Made by a program: the position numbers and the translations under genes. A DNA stretch of 64,000 bases, from the NCBI GenBank assembly GCA_011799875.1, contig CM022303.1, forward strand, positions 194,959,630-195,023,629. The letters run 5' to 3'. The notes beneath the pieces were generated by a model that did no database searches, was not told the origin of the DNA, and saw only the letters and a list, made by a program, of their open reading frames with translations. Every line of letters starts with the position of its first letter. The stretch's first letter is position 1. This document shows positions 47,561-59,883 of the stretch, in pieces. The stretch is from Thinopyrum elongatum (taxonomy: Eukaryota; Streptophyta; Magnoliopsida; Poales; Poaceae).

Positions 47561-47568
47561 TATAAATA
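47561..47568 (+). promoter_or_regulatory. TATA box of the T2 opposite-strand gene
   Basis: TATAAATA, followed about 30 bp later by a C/T-rich stretch (TTCCCCTTCGTGCCCC) and a CCGCCGCCGCC leader, the usual make-up of grass 5' leaders. Confidence 0.6.
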
Positions 47569-47748
47569 AAGCCGAAGGGTCCTTCTCATTTTTCCCCTTC
47601 GTGCCCCTTCACATCGTCCTCTTCCTCGCGTCGCCCGAACGTTGGAGCTCCGCCGCCGCCGCCATCGCATCTGCCCCAACAAAGGCCGCTGCATCACCCT
47701 GATCGTACCAGAAAAACGCGGTGCTCCTTCGCTGCTCCATCCGCATCT

Positions 47749-48297
47749 GTAAGTCCCTTTTCTCTTTCTCCAGATTCACCATTAGGGTTTCGGTGTTGGT
47801 CGGAGTTCATTAAAGCTCCGGCGATGTTCGTCCTTGTTCTTCTTAGTACCATAAATGGCTAATTTGGATCTGATATTTCCTGTGCGGTCGTAGTCATAGC
47901 CCCTTTTTCCTCATTAGAGCATCCTCTTCGTATAGAAAAACTCATCTGAATCCGATGAACTGTTGAAGCACCTGTATTTTAGGTCTAAATATATTTCTGT
48001 TTTCTGCCACGCCGCAGATCTGAATTTATCTTACCAGTCTGTGAAATCTGTTTTTCCCTCGCTTAGGTACCAATATAGGCGGTTTAGCTTTTTCAAAGAA
48101 CAATAATCCGGTATGCATCATTAGTCCCCTCTTAAACCGCCGATTCATTGATCTTTGCACCTTCTCCATTGTCAGACTCCGGTTTAGTAATATCAAATTC
48201 CGGTTTAACAATATGCATATACCTCTGCTTCTGCTTATTTTGCATTGCTTTATGCTTGCCCGTCATAAATCTTAAACCGGCAATAAATATGTTTCAG
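47749..48297 (+). other. Predicted 5' leader intron of the T2 opposite-strand gene
   Basis: GTAAGTCCCTTTTC at 47749 is a strong donor just after the GC-rich leader. ATGTTTCAG ending at 48297 is an acceptor, 12 bases before the chosen start codon at 48310. The 549-nt stretch is T-rich like a plant intron. Confidence 0.55.
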
Positions 48298-48309
48298 CTT
48301 CCCATTGAA

Positions 48310-51300
48310 ATGGCCAAACAAGTTTACGAGTGCAACTGGGTTCCTTCCCGGGTTACTGAAGAGCAATTAAACATATCTGTCATAACTGGAGCTTTAGCCA
48401 AGAAAGAAGTCATCCACTGGAGGGCCCCTGGTCCGAAAAATCCTCCTGAACCCAAGGACGGAGAAGTAGTTGTATTTACTGACCATCTGGGTCGAGGCTT
48501 TAGCCCTCCTGGTTCAAAAAATTTCCGGGACGTGCTGGCCAGCTTCCAACTCCACCCTCAAGATATTGGACCAAACTCTGTGTCCAATATTTGCAATTTC
48601 CAAGTATTTTGTGAGGCCTATCTTCAAGAGGAGCCCACAGTTGAACTGTTCAGGGATTTCTTTTATTTAAACCGTCGCACAGAGTTCACAGACGGACCCA
48701 ATACTGAGCTTGGTGGAATGGCAATTCAAAAGAGGAAGGATGTCAGCTTCCCTCATGCCAAGCTTCATAGTCACCCCAAGGACTGGAATCAGACTTGGTT
48801 TTACTGCAAAGACACATCTCCAACTGATGAAAATCCTCTGTCGGGTTACCGTCCCCACCGGCTTAGCAACACTCATCCCTTCCCTCAAAGGCTGACTGCC
48901 AAGGAACGGTCCAACTATGCACCACAACTGTCAAAGCTCAGAGCCTTTATGGCAAACGGTTTGACAGGTGTCGACTTTGTTCGCTGTTGGATATCTTGGA
49001 GCGTTCTGCCCTTAAGCCGGCGCCCCGGTTTAATGTGTGAGTTCACAGGGGATTTGAAAGACCCTCAACGACACATCAACATTCAGCTAACAGAAGCCGA
49101 AGTTACTGAGGCTGTCAAGAAAATACTGAATGAACCGGAAGCTGTCTGTAGCCAGACCGGGTTAAGCCCTTTCTGCGTCTCCAATAAATCGCCACCTGTA
49201 ATAATCACAACTTTCTTGTTTTAGTTTACCCCTTTTCAGATAGTCTCAAAATTTTGTCCATCTTTCACAGGGCGATGACCCATTCTGGAAGAAAAAACCA
49301 CAGGATAAACCGGCAAAACCACTTCACCCGAAGACCAAGGTCACCAAGAAACCTGCCAAGAAGAGGACCACTGAATCTTCTGAACCAAATGTTGATGCGG
49401 ATCTGGCTAATCCGGCCTCAGAGGTAGAACTTGACTCTCTTGGTTCTTTTTTCATACACCTTGTTGACAATGACTGTTATCAGGACGACGCCGAAGGCAG
49501 CCAGGCTGACGATGCAGAGGTAATTATCCCTTCTTCTGGTTCAGACCCTCTGCCAACACAGAAAATCCGTCAAGCAAACCGGAAAATAAAATTTTCTCAC
49601 CCCTTAGCTCACTTGGACCCAAACTTTCTTTTGAAGAAGCAGCAACACGAAGCCCGCCGCACAACCCGGAACAGTGGCCAGGTAGTTACCTCTGCCGGTT
49701 TACCGAACACTCCGGTCCGGAAACATCGATCAGAGGTCTCTTATACTGCAGGTATTTCTTGCCCCAAGGCGGGTTGTTTTCGATAGCCTCTTAATCCGTG
49801 TGATTCAAATTATCAGGGAACACCTAATTCGTCCTCTGGCGAGTCAACGGCCACACAACTTCCAACCCTCAAGACGGTCCCTGGGTAGGTTATGCTTTAA
49901 TCTTATCCTTAATGTGTTATGTTTGCATACTGTACTGATCTTTATGTTTGTTCTTCTCAGTGCCAAGCTTAGACCCAGTAAGAAGGCCCGATTAAATAAA
50001 CCGTCTGATGACAATGTGGATATTGAACCGGAGAAGACTCCAGATCTGGAAAGAACAAATATTGATGTTACACATGATGATCCACCGCCTCAAGATTATA
50101 ACTTCATAGTTGAACAAACAGAAGTTGACACCACAGGCCACACTGATAACCCGACTAGCCCGGCTCGCGCGGATGATAAGTCGGCCAGCCCAGCTAAGGC
50201 TGCTGATAAACCGTCAACTCCCGTGAAGGCTGATGATGATAAAGAAGATGATATTATGATTACTGGCGTCGGCCACACCGCTCCTGGCAATCCTGTTGCT
50301 TTATCGAAGCATAGTGCCAAGGACGAGGTTTCTGCTATGGGCAAAGGCAAATGGAGCACAGATTTGTCAACCTATGCTCACCTCAACGCCCAAGACATCC
50401 ATTCTGGTTTTTTAAACCGCCTGTACACAAGCCGCGACTTTGAAGCCGGTTTAGTGAATCTAATGAAGGAGCGATATGAGGTAACTACATAACTGCTTCT
50501 CTCTTGTGTTCAATTCCAAGTATTAACTCCAGTAGCCCCCAAGTGCCGGTTTATGATAGTCATCTAAACTGGGACTTTGTAATATCTCAACTTTGCATGC
50601 TTAGCCTCCAAGGGCCGGGTTATCTTTCTAAGATGAACCGGTACCTTAGAATTGCAATATTACAACTTTCGCCGGTATAGTCCCCAAGTGCCGGTTTAAC
50701 TGATGAAGATGCACCGGGACTTTTAGAAGAATACTCATAATGTCACTTTGAGCAAGCATACATTAGCCCCCAAGTGCCAAGAGTAAAACTTGTATTGCCC
50801 TTGGGACTTGTAGAAATTTCTAATTACGAAATTTCCTAATTACGAGCAAATATGCATTAGCCCCCAAGTATCAGGTGCATAACTTGTTATGTGCTTGGTA
50901 CTTCAAATATGCACTGCCAATTCATGATATGTTTGTCTCTTATAGGCTGAGCTGAGCAAAAAGGAAACTCAAACCGTTGATCTGCAAGAAAACATCAAGT
51001 CCCAGCAAGCAGAAACCTCCAAAACCAAAGATGAGCTGACCAGTGCCTTAGCTGCTATGGAAAAGCTGAAGGAGAGTTTCAACAAGGAGCGGGCGGATTG
51101 GGACACAGAAAAATCCGCATTGCAAAAAAGAGCCGAGGACGCAGAAGCAGCTCTTAAATCGGTGGTAGACGAGCTAACTGGTGTAAAGCGGCAAATACAT
51201 GCCATGACTGCTGCTGTGTTTGGTAAATATCCTGGCTTTAAATTGTCAACATATCATCCCATACATTGCCGGTTTACTGATGTTTTCAATGGCGCAGGAA

Positions 51301-51953
51301 CTCGCATTAGTCATCTGGGCTCTGACGTACAGAAGAAGCTGAAGGCTGGCTATACTCTTATAGAGCAGTTATATACCAGCGCGCAACGGATCATCTGCAC
51401 TGCTTCTCACAACAAGCCGCCCCCAACTTTAATCAAGGAGACCTTAGAAAGGTTGTCAATGTTGCCTGTCTGGGTAGAAGAGCTAAAGAGATCTGCTGCC
51501 AGGGCTGGTGCTCTAACCGCACTAACCCGGGCAAAAGCATGGGTTCCTGATCTTGATCCGGTGGATGTGGCTAAAGGCTATCCAAGCTTAAAAGAAGACG
51601 GATCAGAATTTGGCACTGAGGATCTCCGAACAATAAACCGGGAAGTACGTCCACTGGCTTGCCAGCTGGCTGAAGAAACTGATCTTTCTTATTACCAGGC
51701 GAGTTATGATGTCAACAACAAGCAGGTTGCTGCACCAACCCCTGAGGCTCAAAATCTTATCCCGCCAATCCGTAAGCACACCTATGCCCCTGACGTTGAA
51801 CCGTCCACACTTATAAGCGATGAAGCTGTGTTCCAAGCCTTAACTGGGATCGATTGGGCCACCATTGACTTCCAGCCACTGGGTAGAGAGGAAGAGGATG
51901 AACCGGCGCAAGGCGATCCACAACCGTCAGGGCAGCCCGGTGACGAGTCATGA
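48310..51953 (+). CDS. T2 opposite-strand spliced gene, Transposase_28-like coiled-coil protein
   Basis: Starting at ATG 48310 (MAKQVYECNWVPSR), exons read 48310-49197, 49271-49423, 49484-about 49732, 49817-49884, 49961-50480, 50946-51222 and 51298-51953 (TGA). Introns begin GT and end AG, and phases fit throughout. The one doubt is the third exon end: a donor at GAG|GTCTCT near 49733 keeps the frame, while the better-looking GCAG|GTATTT at 49752 would give a stop. The N-terminal ~300 residues resemble the plant 'putative gypsy type transposon' domain (from memory). Basic and acidic low-complexity parts follow, then a coiled coil (about 50946-51200) and a helical C-terminus. It parallels the T1 gene in layout. 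No stop interrupts the exons, in contrast to gag-pol. Function unknown; regulation of the element by an opposing transcript or protein is possible. Confidence 0.65.
50481..50945 (+). repeat. Intron with five imperfect hairpin repeats (T2 opposite-strand gene)
   Basis: The 465-nt intron (GTAACT..TTATAG) holds five units that each begin TAGCCCCCAAGT or a close variant, at 50533, 50602, 50678, 50764 and 50858. In each unit the CAAGTGCC-like left arm is followed by a complementary GG.ACTTG-like right arm. The arms differ between units but match within them. Confidence 0.75.
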
Positions 51954-53340
51954 TCTGGAGGCCGATTTAACTTTCCGCATGCTGCCATACTTGCCAAAAA
52001 ACAATTACTCTTTTGGGCACTGAAACGCCTTGTAATAGGCTAGTTTAAACACTTGGTCTGCTATGCCATCGTGCATATTTACTTTGCTTAATACCGTTAA
52101 TTCACCATGCTTAAGATATATGATGTTCATAATCCAGAGCGATTTATTCAGGCTGTTCCTGCATACAAAAAGTTGAACTTGTCCTGGCGGTTTACCACCG
52201 GACGGGTCATGATGCCCAAACATATAGCCTGGGTTTATAAACAAGGCTGTTAAAAATAATCAAATATGAAAATAAATGATACCTGTGACATTGAATCACA
52301 TCGTAGGTTGATCAACCTTTGTAGTAAGGGCGATACCCCTAATCATGAGTATTGATAACTCCTTCCATATTGTGCCGGTTTATGATAAACCCGTACCGGG
52401 TTGTGAAAAAACACCAGATTACTCATATATAATACTGGCGACTTATAGTCAAAACCAGACCGGGTTAATAAGCACCGGATTATGACTAATCATGTACTGA
52501 CAACTTGTAGTTGAAAGCTGAGCCGGGTTGATTAACGCCGGTTTACCAAAATCATCATAAATCTCGTCAAAGGAGAAAAAAAACTTGGCAAATAAAAACA
52601 TATGAAAACTTGTAGTCGACGCTTTTCACGGGCTGCCAGGCCCCAAATTCGAGGCTTTTCATGGGCTGCCAGGCCGCTGAGTTAAACCATTTTACAAAGC
52701 CTTTTAAGATGGACCTCAATCTTTAACCAATCGTCGTTTTAACTTTGACAAGTTCAGGGTCTTATGAGATTGACTTGTCGAAGTTCGACGGGTCATACCA
52801 GGTTTACCTGGACGGAGTGACTTACTTAAAAAAGGCAGGCTAACCCGGGGTTTTAGGTGTATACACCAGGCTTCCAAGCCATGGCTTGATAGCCTATTAC
52901 AAGTGTAGATTCTTTGTTCATTGCGATAGCAAAGAATCCCCGAGCAATATTTTGAGCTGTGCTCAGTGGGTGCCTATGTTTGAGTTGTTCTTTTGGAACA
53001 CTCTCTTTGGCCCCTAAGTAATTTTTCTTTTTGGCTCTGAGCCAATCAAGAGGTGTAGCTATGGTTCGAATATAACCAAGCCCCCAAGTGATTTTCCTGG
53101 TGGCCTTGCGCCTATCAAGAGGTGTAGCTAAGGTTCGAATACGACCAAGCCCCCAAGTGATTTATATATATGGCTTGATAAGCCGAAACAAGGGGTAAAC
53201 CGGATGCCGCTTTATAAACATAAACCTCCATGTAACCACACATGATCAATAGATACCCCGCTTTAGCTGAGGCTCCAGTTTATTATATTGATCATAATAT
53301 ATACATTGTCATAACTATGTACATAAGCAGAGCCTAGGGC
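51954..53340. other. T2 spacer between convergent gene ends
   Basis: About 1.4 kb without a supported gene. It carries many CCGGTTTA/TAAACCGG-type motifs, some as inverted pairs (52375-52560). Two copies of a 69-bp unit with AAGAGGTGTAGCTA..GGTTCGAAT and AAGCCCCCAAGTGATTT lie at about 53045-53165, and a duplicated GGCTTTTCACGGGCTGCCAGGC-type phrase at 52620-52672. Confidence 0.65.
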
Positions 53341-56300
53341 TCAGGTATAGTAAGGCCGTAGATGAGCGATATTCCATGGCCGGTGGGTCTCCTCCTCCGA
53401 TTTACGTGAGTCTTTGTGCTCTCGAACATCGATTAGGTAGTATGACCTGTTGTGCAGGTTCTTGCTGACCACGAAGGGTCCTTCCCAAGGCGGGGATAAC
53501 TTGTGCATATCAGTCTGATCCTAGATGAGTCGGAGCACCAGATCGCCTTCTTGAAAAGTTCTGGTTCTAACCCGGCGGCTGTGATAACGACGCAGATCTT
53601 GCTGATAAATCGCCGAACGGGCTGCTGCAATGTCACGCTCCTCATCTAACAGGTCAAGTGCTTCCTGCCGTGCCTTTTCATTATCAGCTTCAACATAAGC
53701 CGCCACACGAGGTGAGTCATGACGGATGTCACTCGGGAGAACCGCCTCTGCTCCGTAGACCATCAAGAAAGGTGTGTAACCCGTAGACCTGTTGGGCGTG
53801 GTATTGATGCTCCATAACACAGAAGGTAACTCCTCCACCCAACAACCCGGCGTCCGTTGCAAAGGAACCATAAGCCGGGGCTTGATGCCTCTCAAGATCT
53901 CCTGATTGGCTCTCTCCGCTTGACCATTAGATTGGGGGTGAGCCACTGAAGATACGTCAAGTCGGATGTGCTCACGCTGACAGAACTCTTTCATAGCACC
54001 TTTGGACATATTAGTACCATTATCAGTTATAATGCTGTGCGGAAAGCCAAACCGGAAAATCACCTTCTTGATGAATTGAACCGCCGTAGCTGCATCACAC
54101 TTACTGACTGGCTCTGCCTCCACCCACTTAGTAAACTTATCAACCGCCACCAAAAGGTGGGTCTTCTTGTCCTTGGATCTCTTAAAGGGCCCAACCATAT
54201 CCAGCCCCCAAGTTGCAAACGGCCAAGTGATTGGAATCATCCTCAATTCCTGGGCCGGAACATGAGCTCGGCGTGAAAACTTCTGACAACCATCGCACTT
54301 TTTCACCAAGTCTTCCGCATCAGCATGAGCCGTCAGCCAATAAAAACCGTGACGAAAAGCTTTAGCTACCAGGGACTTTGAACCGGCATGGTGACCAAAA
54401 TCCCCTTCATGGATCTCACGCAGGATCTCACGGCCCTCTTCAGGAGATACACAACATTGAAACACCCTTGTTACACTGCAGCGATGTAATTCGCCATTGA
54501 CAATAGTCATTGACTTGGATCGCCGGATTATCTGTCTGGCCAAAGTCTCATCCTCTGGTAACTCGCCCCGGTTCATGTACGCCAGATATGGGATGGTCCA
54601 ATCCGGAATAACATGAAGTGCTGCCACCAATTGAGCCTCCGGATCAGGAACAGCCAGATCCTCCTCTGTGGGAAGTTTAACCGACGGATTATGCAGCACA
54701 TCCAAAAAGACGTTGGGTGGAACCGGCTTACGCTGGGAACCCAAACGGCTTAAAGCGTCCGCCGCTTCATTCTTCCGCTGGTCCACATGATCAACCTAAT
54801 AGCCTTTGAAGTGACCTGCAACAATATCCACCTCTCGACGATATGCAGCCATGAGCGGATCCGTAGAATCCCAAGTACCAGACACTTGTTGAGCCACCAG
54901 GTCTGAGTCACCGAAGCACTTAACCTGGCTCAAATTCATCTCCTTAGCCATTCGAAGACCATGGAGTAAGGCCTCATATTCAGCTGCATTATTAGTGCAA
55001 GGGAACATTAAACGGAGAACATAACAAAACTTATCACCTCGTGGGGAAGTTAATACGACTCCAGCCCCCGAGCCCTCCAATTGCCTGGACCCATCAAAAT
55101 GAATAGTCCAATAAGTATGATCCGGCTTCTCTTCTGGCGCCTGTAACTCTGTCCAATCATTGATGAAATCCACCAATGCTTGTGATTTGATTGCCGTCCG
55201 AGGCACATAATTTAACCCGTGAGGTCCAAGCTCAATGGCCCACTTGGCAATCCGGCCAGTCGCTTCCCTATTCTGGATTATTTCCCCCAAAGGAGCAGAG
55301 CTGACCATAGTGATGGGATGACCCTGGAAATATTGCTTAAGCTTCCGGCTCGCCATAAAAACTCCATACACCAGCTTCTGCCAATGTGGGTACCTTTGCT
55401 TAGACTCAATAAGTACCTCACTGATGTAATAAACCGGCCGTTGAACTGGATACTCCTTTCCGGTCTCCTTGCGCTCCACCACAATAGCCACGCTAACTGC
55501 CCGGGCATTGGCAGCCACATATAACAGCAAAGGCTCTTTATCAACAGGAGCAGCAAGGACAGGCGGCTCGGCTAGCTGCCGCTTTAAATCCTCAAACGCT
55601 TTATTGGTGGCGTCGCTCCAGACGAAATTATCCGTCTTCTTCAGCATCTGATATAAAGGGATAGCCTTCTCCCCGAGGCGACTGATAAACCGGCTCAAGG
55701 CTACAATCCGGCCTGCCAAGCGTTGAACATCATTGATGCACTTCGGTTTAGCCAAAGAAGTTATGGCCTTGATTTTCTCCGGATTAGCTTCAATGCCCCT
55801 GTTAGACACCAGAAAGCCCAAGAGCTTGCCTGCCGGTACACCAAAGACACATTTGGCCGGATTAAGCATCATCTTATAAACCCGGAGGTTATCAAAGGTC
55901 TCCTTCAAGTCATCTATCAATTTCTCCTTCTCTCTGGATTTCACCACAATATCATCCACATAAGCATGAACATTGCGGCCGATCTGATCATGAAGACAGT
56001 TCTGCACACAGCGCTGGTAAGTCGCCTGGGCACTCTTTAGCCCAAAGGGCATAGACACATAGTAGAAGGCTCCAAAGGGAGTTATAAAGCTGTCTTCTCC
56101 TGGTCCTTAACTGCCATTTTGATCTGATGGTAGCCAGAATAAGCATCCAGAAAACTCAAACGCTCGCAACCCGCCGTAGCATCAATGATTTGATCAATAC
56201 GAGGGAGGGCAAAAGGATCCGTTGGACAAGCCTTGTTGAAATCTGTGTAGTCCACACACATACGCCAAGTGCCGTTCTTCTTAAGTACTAGCACTGGGTT

Positions 56301-57299
56301 AGCCAACCACTCAGGATGAAATACCTCAATAATAAAGCTAGCTGCCAAGAGCCTGGCCACTTCCTCACCAATAGCCTTGCGTCTTTCTTCATTGAACCGG
56401 CGGAGAAACTGCTTGACCAGTTTAAACTTGGGATCAACGTTAAGAGTGTGCTCAGCGAGTTCCCTCGGTACACCTGGCATGTCAGAAGGCTTCCATGCAA
56501 AGATGTCCCGGTTCTCACGGATGAACTCGATGAGCGTGCTTTCCTATTTCGGATCCAAGGTAGCGCTGATGCTGAACTGCTGGGATGAATCGCCAGGAAC
56601 GAAATCAACCAGCTTAGTCTCATCAGCCGACTTAAACTTCAAGGCCAGATCATGCTCTGTAGTTGGCTTGTTCAAGGAAGTCATATCTGCCGGATCAACA
56701 TTGTCTTTGTAAAACTTCAACTCCTCTGTTGCACAAACCGACTCAGCATAAGCCGCATCACTTTCTTCACATTCCAAAGCGATCTTACGACTCCCATGTA
56801 CCGTGATGGTCCCCTTATGACCCGGCATCTTGAGCTGCAGATAGACATAACAGGGCCTCACCATGAATTTAGCATAAGCCGGCCGCCCAAACAGGGCATG
56901 ATACGGGCTCTTGATTTTCACCACTTCAAAGGTCAATGTTTCTGATCTTGAATCATGCTCATCACCAACAGCAACCTCCAGAGCTATCTTACCGACCGGA
57001 TACGCCGATTTCCCAGGCACCACACCATGGAAGACCGTGCTGGACGGTTTAAGATTTTTATCTGTTAACCCCATGCGACGGAAGGTTTCATAATAAAGGA
57101 TATTGATACTACTCCCCCCATCCATGAGTACTTTAGTGAACTTGTAACCTCCCACCTGAGGTGCCACCACCAACGCCAGATGACCCGGATTATCAACCCG
57201 AGGTGGATGATCCTCTCGACTCCACACAATGGGCTGTTCAGACCAGCGTAAGTAACGGGGCACCGCCGGTTCAACGGAGTTCACTGCCCTTTTATGAAG
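53341..57299 (-). pseudogene. pol: T2 pol: protease, RT, two RNases H, integrase (broken)
   Basis: Continues gag in frame. Protease has LMDGGSSINIL (about 57100). RT runs from about 56420 with YVDDIV near 55970. RNase H follows, then a second RNase H with HFDGS, AAEYEAL and FGDSDL, integrase with HHCC, D (LDMVGPF), D (TDNGTN) and E (QAERANQ), and an end at TGA 53341-53343. Breaks are TAG at 56544, a one-base deletion near 56085 (within a T run after EKTA), TAG at 54796 and TAG at 53521. The three stops read as CAG- or TGG-type changes. Without these the frame would be continuous from gag. Confidence 0.88.
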
Positions 57300-59870
57300 C
57301 TTCTGATCGCACTTGCACAGGCTGGTGGTGAAGACATGGTACTGTCCACTGTTTAACTTCTTCGGGTTGCTCTGGTAACCCGACTGCTGCTGCTGCTGTT
57401 GGTTCCCCTGATGATTATAACCACCTTGGTTGCCTTGATTGCCTTGATTGCCATGTCCGCTTTGATTACCATGGAATCCTGAACCGGAACTGCCTCCACC
57501 ATAACCCGGCCCATGAGACCCGGGGCCTGAACCGCCAGCCGGTCCATTATCATTCCGGAAAAAATCTGAATCTTTGAATTCTCGCATAATATAACAATCC
57601 TTCCAGAGGTGCGTGGCCGGCTTGTCCCGCGATCCGTGCTTTGGGCAGGGCTGGTTCAATAGGTAATTCAGGCGCTCCGGATTGGGACTTGGTTCTCTCC
57701 CACGCGGGGGCGGTTTACCCTTCCGACGCTGACCATTACCCTGCGCGTTGGTATTAGCTACAAAATCTGAACTGTTATCCGCTTTACGCTTACCGCTGTT
57801 TCCATGCCCTGTCGAGTTATGCTGCTGCCCTTTGGTGCTGCCACCCTTCTTTCCCTTTCCTGTCTTGTCATCATCAGATTCAGGGTCCTTGGTACTATCA
57901 GAGTCAGCATATTTCACCAGAGCTGCCATAAATGTCCCCATGTCATTGCAATGGCGTTTGAGCCGTCCCAGCTTCAACTTAAGAGGCGTAAACCGGCAAT
58001 TGCCTTCCAACGTCAAAACGGCCGTATCAGCATTGATGCGGTCCGATGAATGCAAAATCTCTGAAACCCGGCGCACCCAATGGGTTGTTGATTCTCCTTC
58101 CTCCTGGACACAGGTAGCTAAATCCACAATTGACATGGGTTGTTTGCACGTGTCTTTGAAATTCTGAATAAACCGGGCTCTTAGCTCAGCCCATGACCCA
58201 ATGGAGTTAGCTGGTAGGTTTTTCAACCAAGTGCGAGATGTCCCTTCCAACATCATGGTGAAGTACTTAGCACATGCTGCGTCATCTACGTCCAGCATCT
58301 CCATCGCCATCTCATAACTCTCCACCCACGACTCGGGGGATAAATCGGCAGTGTAATTCGGCACTTTACGTGGGCCCTTGAAGTCCTTGGGCAGCCGTAC
58401 ATTGCGTAATGCTGGGACGAGACACGGCACCCCCAAAGAACTGGAGGTAACCCCTGGTTCCATCGAAGTTGTTGGACGAACCGGAGTAAACTGACGGGCC
58501 GCGTTCTGTGCTGCTAACTCAGCCTCTCGACATGCCCTAGTACGGTCCACCAAATCCTGAGCATCAACACCGCCACCCGCCGGGTTATGGCCTCGTGGCG
58601 GATTACGGTTGCGGGCACTGCTAGACATAGCCGGTTCATCAACATGCCTGTTGTAACTCCGGGTTGGGTGGGGGGTGGAATGAATCCTCTCGCGACTGTA
58701 CGAATAAGCCTGTTGCTGAGTCAAAGCTGTCTGAAGGAGCTCCCTAGCCCGTCGCGTCTCCACCGCTACAGGGGACTCACCATAGACTGGAAGTGCTGCC
58801 AATCGTGAAGCGGCCGCGACTATGTTATCCAAGGGGTTGGAGTAATGACCCGGAGGCGTGGGCACATGCTGGGATGGGATGTTCTGAAGAGGCGGATCCA
58901 TTGCGCGTGGCTGAACCGGCGTCCCCGTTCCAGGTGCTTCTATCCGGTTTACCACTGGCTGGTTGCTGGTTCCGGCCCCTGGCGTATTGAAGAGATTCCT
59001 GGCATCGTAAACCGGAGGCAGGTGAGATCGGTACCTTCTCCTCATTACATCATTTGACGCGTTCTGATCCAACGTAAGCTGATAGGCCTGTGCATCTAAC
59101 TCGGCCCGCTCTGCAGCCATCCTGGCATTTTCAGCTGCCAAATCCACCCTGGCTTGGGCTATCTGATCCTTCACCTTCGCCACTTCTGCATTGTGCCGCT
59201 CCTGATCTGCCGGGCTGGCTTCGGCCGCTAACAGTGCCGCCAAGGTGTCGAATAAATTGGACAGAGCCTGAGCCGGTGGTGGCGCAGGGCCTCCTGCCCC
59301 AGCTGCCGTCGCCGCTGCTGAACCGGAGATCATCGCCGCAGCGGTCGAAGATTGTGGCGCTGACTGTGTACCGGCCATGAATATCGCAACCCAGCTTGGC
59401 GGGTCAAGAGAGTCCGGAATACTGTCGCCATCGGAACAACCACCAAACCGGCCATCCTGCAGCTGGTACAATGACTCGGTCTCTCCAGTAGATGACTCAT
59501 CACCGGAATAAACAACGGTTTCGCCATCATATTCCGATCTATCTTCAGATTCCACTCCGTGGATGGCTCCCACGAAGGCACGCTTCATGACAGGCTTAAC
59601 CCGGGCAGATCTCGCACGCTGAGCCGTTTCGACGATGTCGGTGCAGATGTCCGGCTCAGGGCCCAGTTCGCCAATCTTGCCAATGAACACGTGAATGCCG
59701 CCGAAGGGGACCCGGTATCTGTACTCAATTGAACCGGCCTCGGGGCCCCAGCCTGCGTCGTCGATGTAGAGCTTGCCGCGACGACTTTTGGTCATCTGGC
59801 CCACAGCGTATCCCTTGAGTCCTTCGAAGCTGCCCTCTAAGAACTCGAAACCATCGTGCGATAGCCCCAT
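57300..59870 (-). CDS. gag: T2 gag, open over its whole length
   Basis: ATG 59870-59868 (MGLSHDGFEF) lies inside the primer-binding site in a near-ideal context (CACCATGGG). The frame stays open upstream to an earlier ATG at 59939, within the LTR. After an acidic N-terminus come an Ala-rich helix (about 59230-59050), a disordered Arg/Pro part, the gag core (WVESYEMAMEML, TWLKNLP, LRARFIQNFK, about 58400-58000), Lys/Gly- and Gln/Gly/Asn-rich repeats (GNQGNQG, poly-Gln about 57390), and a variant zinc motif C-x2-H..H-x4-C (CPKHGSRDKPATHLWKDC, about 57610-57660). No stop is present in this part. Gag could still be made, though pol beyond it is broken. Confidence 0.82.
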
Positions 59871-59881
59871 GGTGGGCGCCA
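59864..59881 (-). other. T2 primer-binding site
   Basis: The minus strand reads TGGCGCCCACCATGGGGC, two bases inside the 5' LTR. It overlaps the gag start codon. Confidence 0.75.
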
Positions 59882-59883
59882 AC

